Origin: Candidatus Cryptobacteroides merdavium
GTDB lineage: Bacteria; Bacteroidota; Bacteroidia; Bacteroidales; UBA932
DNA: 51,555 bases
Direction of reading: 5' to 3'
Assembly: GCA_017694755.1 (NCBI GenBank)
Contig: JADIMO010000026.1
Location: 1 to 51,555 of the forward strand
The stretch's first letter is position 1; the number at the start of each line of letters is the position of its first letter. Shown here piece after piece: positions 49,675 to 51,555 of this stretch. The position numbers and the translations under genes were made by a program. The notes beneath the pieces were generated by a model. That model did no database searches. It was not told where the DNA came from and saw only the letters and a program-made list of their open reading frames with translations.

Positions 49675-51072
49675 ATGGGAATAATACCGGACAGATATCT
49701 GGCGGACCTGACAAGGGCGCTGAAAAACATAGGAAAGAAGACAGGGAAAACCGGTGAAGGGCAGACCGACGGAAAAGCAGCGGGAAAGGAAGGCCGGAAG
49801 ATGAGCGGATGGATGGCGCTGAGCCCGATGCTGGTGTTTCTGGTCATCTATCTGGTGTCTTCGCTTCTGGCTGGAGACTTCTACAAGATCCCCATCGCCT
49901 CGGCTTTCCTGCTGGCCTCGGCATACGCACTTCTCATAACTAAAGGAGAGACGGCGGAAGAAAGGATTACGGTATTCTCGGCAGGGGCGGGAGACAAGAA
50001 TGTGCTGCTGATGATCTGGATATTCGTGCTGGCGGGAGCTTTCGCGAGCACGGCCGAGACCATCGGGGCCATAGAGGCATCTGTCAATTTCACGCTTGCA
50101 ATACTGCCCGGGAAACTGGTATTTGCCGGAATCTTCCTGGCTGCATGCTTCATTTCCATGGCAATAGGGACCAGTGTAGGGACGATCGTCGCCCTTGTGC
50201 CGGTGGCGGCAGGAATAGCACAGGAAACCGGGGCGGGAATCCCTTTCATGACAGCCATAGTGGCCGGAGGGGCATTTTTCGGGGACAACCTGTCTTTCAT
50301 TTCAGACACGACGATAGCATCCACCCGCACGCAGGGATGCAGCATGTCGGACAAGTTCAAGGTAAATGTAAAGATAACGGCACCGGCCGCCCTGGCCGTG
50401 ACGGCAATCTATGTGGTCATGGGACTTGGCGGAGGGGCGGTCACTGAAAGCGGGCCGATAGAGTGGGTGAAGCTCATACCCTATCTGCTCGTCATCCTGC
50501 TGGCGATATCCGGGGTGAATGTGATTTCTGTGCTTGCAATAGGCATAGCAGTGAATGCGGTCATAGGATTTGCAGAAGGCAGTCTCACATGGTCCGGATG
50601 GCTCGGTTCGATAGGGAGCGGCATAGGCTCGATGGGGGAACTCATCATAGTGACGATGCTCGCAGGAGGCATGCTGGAGCTGATCCGTCACAACGGGGGT
50701 CTTGACTTCATCATCAGCCTGCTGACACGCAGGATAAACGGGAAAAGAGGAGCCGAACTCAGCATTGCCGCCCTGGTGAGCCTTGCCAATCTCTGTACGG
50801 CCAACAATACGATAGCCATAATAACCACGGGAAGAATCGCAAAGGACATCACGGAGAAATTCGGACTTGACCCGCGCAAGACAGCCAGCATCCTCGACAC
50901 ATTCTCATGCTTTGTCCAGGGCCTCATCCCGTACGGGGCCCAGCTGCTGATGGCTTCCGGACTCGCCGGAGTATCTGCAATCTCCATAATCCAGTACCTT
51001 TACTACCCGTTCACAATGGGACTCTGCGCACTGCTGGCGATATTGCTGAGACTGCCGAAGAAATACTCTTGA
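49675..51072 (+). CDS. NhaC-type Na+/H+ antiporter family protein
   Basis: A 465-residue membrane protein with about 11 hydrophobic segments and the family stretches GTSVGTIVALVPVAAG and GAFFGDNLSFISDTTIAST (the Asp-rich ion-site region). It should exchange Na+ for H+ or an organic ion; members are also annotated as Na+/H+ antiporters of the NhaC/MleN group. The first 42 residues are charged and Gly/Lys-rich, and Met at 49801 (MSGWMALSPM) begins the hydrophobic core, so translation may start there. TATCTTTG at about 49623 is a likely -7 box. Confidence 0.88.
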   Translation: MGIIPDRYLADLTRALKNIGKKTGKTGEGQTDGKAAGKEGRKMSGWMALSPMLVFLVIYLVSSLLAGDFYKIPIASAFLLASAYALLITKGETAEERITVFSAGAGDKNVLLMIWIFVLAGAFASTAETIGAIEASVNFTLAILPGKLVFAGIFLAACFISMAIGTSVGTIVALVPVAAGIAQETGAGIPFMTAIVAGGAFFGDNLSFISDTTIASTRTQGCSMSDKFKVNVKITAPAALAVTAIYVVMGLGGGAVTESGPIEWVKLIPYLLVILLAISGVNVISVLAIGIAVNAVIGFAEGSLTWSGWLGSIGSGIGSMGELIIVTMLAGGMLELIRHNGGLDFIISLLTRRINGKRGAELSIAALVSLANLCTANNTIAIITTGRIAKDITEKFGLDPRKTASILDTFSCFVQGLIPYGAQLLMASGLAGVSAISIIQYLYYPFTMGLCALLAILLRLPKKYS

Positions 51073-51075
51073 AAA

Positions 51076-51399
51076 TCAGGACTTCCTGGATGTCTTCTTG
51101 GGATTTGCGGGGAACCAGCCCTTTTCAACGCGCTTTTCCTGCTCATAGAGTTCAAGGATGGACCAGAAGCAGGAGAAGGCGACAACGCCTGTGATGGTGG
51201 AACCGACAAGACTGCCTATGAAGAATGAGGCGGCCGTGAAGAGAATGCCTGCAAAGAGGAATACCCACCAGCATTTCCGTCCGAAATGATACTCGGCCTT
51301 GATGACTATCGGATGAAAGCAGCCGATGATGAGAAATGTGGCGAGGCCGACTATGATTCCGCTGAAATTTATCAGGATACCGTTGATTTCTAACTCCAT
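51076..51399 (-). CDS. DUF4491 family membrane protein
   Basis: A 107-residue protein with three or four hydrophobic segments. The FLIIGCFHPIVIKAEYHFG and CWWVFLF segments and the KGWFPANPKK tail match the DUF4491 family of Bacteroidota, function unknown. The start at 51399 (MELEINGILINF) is chosen because the longer frame runs into the terminal repeat. The repeat-borne TATATTTG ends 26 bases before the ATG. The gene end is 3 bases from the convergent antiporter stop. Confidence 0.85.
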   Translation of the reverse strand: MELEINGILINFSGIIVGLATFLIIGCFHPIVIKAEYHFGRKCWWVFLFAGILFTAASFFIGSLVGSTITGVVAFSCFWSILELYEQEKRVEKGWFPANPKKTSRKS

Positions 51400-51424
51400 T
51401 TCTATCCATATTTGAATGAGCGGA

Positions 51425-51555
51425 CAAATATACGCAGAAGCCGAGAGCAATGCAAATGCGGAAGCATTTTGACTGGTTCATTCCGCGACAGACAGAAGAC
51501 TTCATGTCTTATGGATGTTGCGGGATGGGCCAGGCATACAAGCCGTCAGGCTTGC
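51425..51555 (-). repeat. Right copy of 131-bp inverted terminal repeat with embedded promoter
   Basis: A perfect reverse complement of bases 1-131. Read on the minus strand it ends with TTTG, 20 bases and TATATTTG (51425-51432), pointing at the DUF4491 gene, with a predicted start near 51418. Confidence 0.9.

Noticed and set aside
49464..49757. A 97-codon frame upstream of and overlapping the antiporter start
   Set aside because: It runs through the queH start region and spacer, has low-complexity composition and conflicts with the antiporter frame.
1..51555. The whole window as a large transposon with terminal inverted repeats
   Set aside because: The cargo is essential housekeeping genes, no transposase or integrase is present, and related copies of the repeat core occur inside the window as promoters.

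Overview
The window is a piece of a Bacteroidales (Bacteroidota) chromosome. The evidence is a SusC/SusD polysaccharide-utilisation locus, the DAHP synthase-chorismate mutase fusion, Bacteroidota-type promoters (TTTG near -33, TAnnTTTG near -7), families such as DUF4491 and DUF3109, and an almost complete absence of Shine-Dalgarno sites. The genus cannot be fixed from sequence alone. No tRNA, rRNA or CRISPR array was seen. Both ends are the same 131-bp sequence in inverted orientation. The cargo is housekeeping, so the ends are most simply two copies of a dispersed repeat at which an assembly stopped.

Layout. (1) 1-8.3 kb: lpxK (lipid A); convergent with it is a leftward aromatic amino-acid operon, pheA, aminotransferase, tyrA, DAHP synthase-chorismate mutase. 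Its leader (5829-6013) has a consensus promoter, a 19-residue peptide with 5 Phe and 3 Tyr, and an intrinsic terminator just before pheA: a textbook attenuator layout. Then pyrH-frr and a solitary fumarate reductase/succinate dehydrogenase cytochrome b. (2) 8.3-26.6 kb: M24 aminopeptidase P, PspC/PadR pair, hemW, small membrane and DUF proteins, an M16-like protein without the zinc motif, a TPR protein, a U32 (RlhA-like) protein, a lipoprotein, then PBP1A-ddl-prmC. (3) 26.7-36.4 kb: topA, an Lrp regulator, ispD and the rod-shape operon mreB-mreC-mreD-mrdA-rodA. (4) 36.4-44.3 kb: a small lipoprotein, a decayed gene remnant behind a palindrome, and a leftward polysaccharide-utilisation operon susC-susD-GH18-LamG lipoprotein. 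The susC gene is out of frame at a run of nine G residues just after the signal peptide, which suggests phase variation or an error. (5) 44.4-51.6 kb: polysaccharide flippase, cyclophilin, HAD phosphatase, a predicted sigma-54-driven small RNA, an AAA/DUF4143 ATPase behind two large palindromes, queH, an NhaC-type antiporter and a DUF4491 protein.

How it fits together. Much of the content serves the envelope: LpxK, PBP1A, Ddl, MreBCD/PBP2/RodA, flippase and IspD (isoprenoid precursors for the lipid carrier). The least described signals are regulatory: the Phe/Tyr attenuator, the G9 tract in susC, the sigma-54 small RNA, and promoters with self-complementary arms at or near the -33 element. 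These promoters occur in the dispersed repeat (four copies, before lpxK, ispD and the DUF4491 gene) and, with different sequences, before the ATPase gene and the remnant. Several core enzymes also carry polar, low-complexity insertions.
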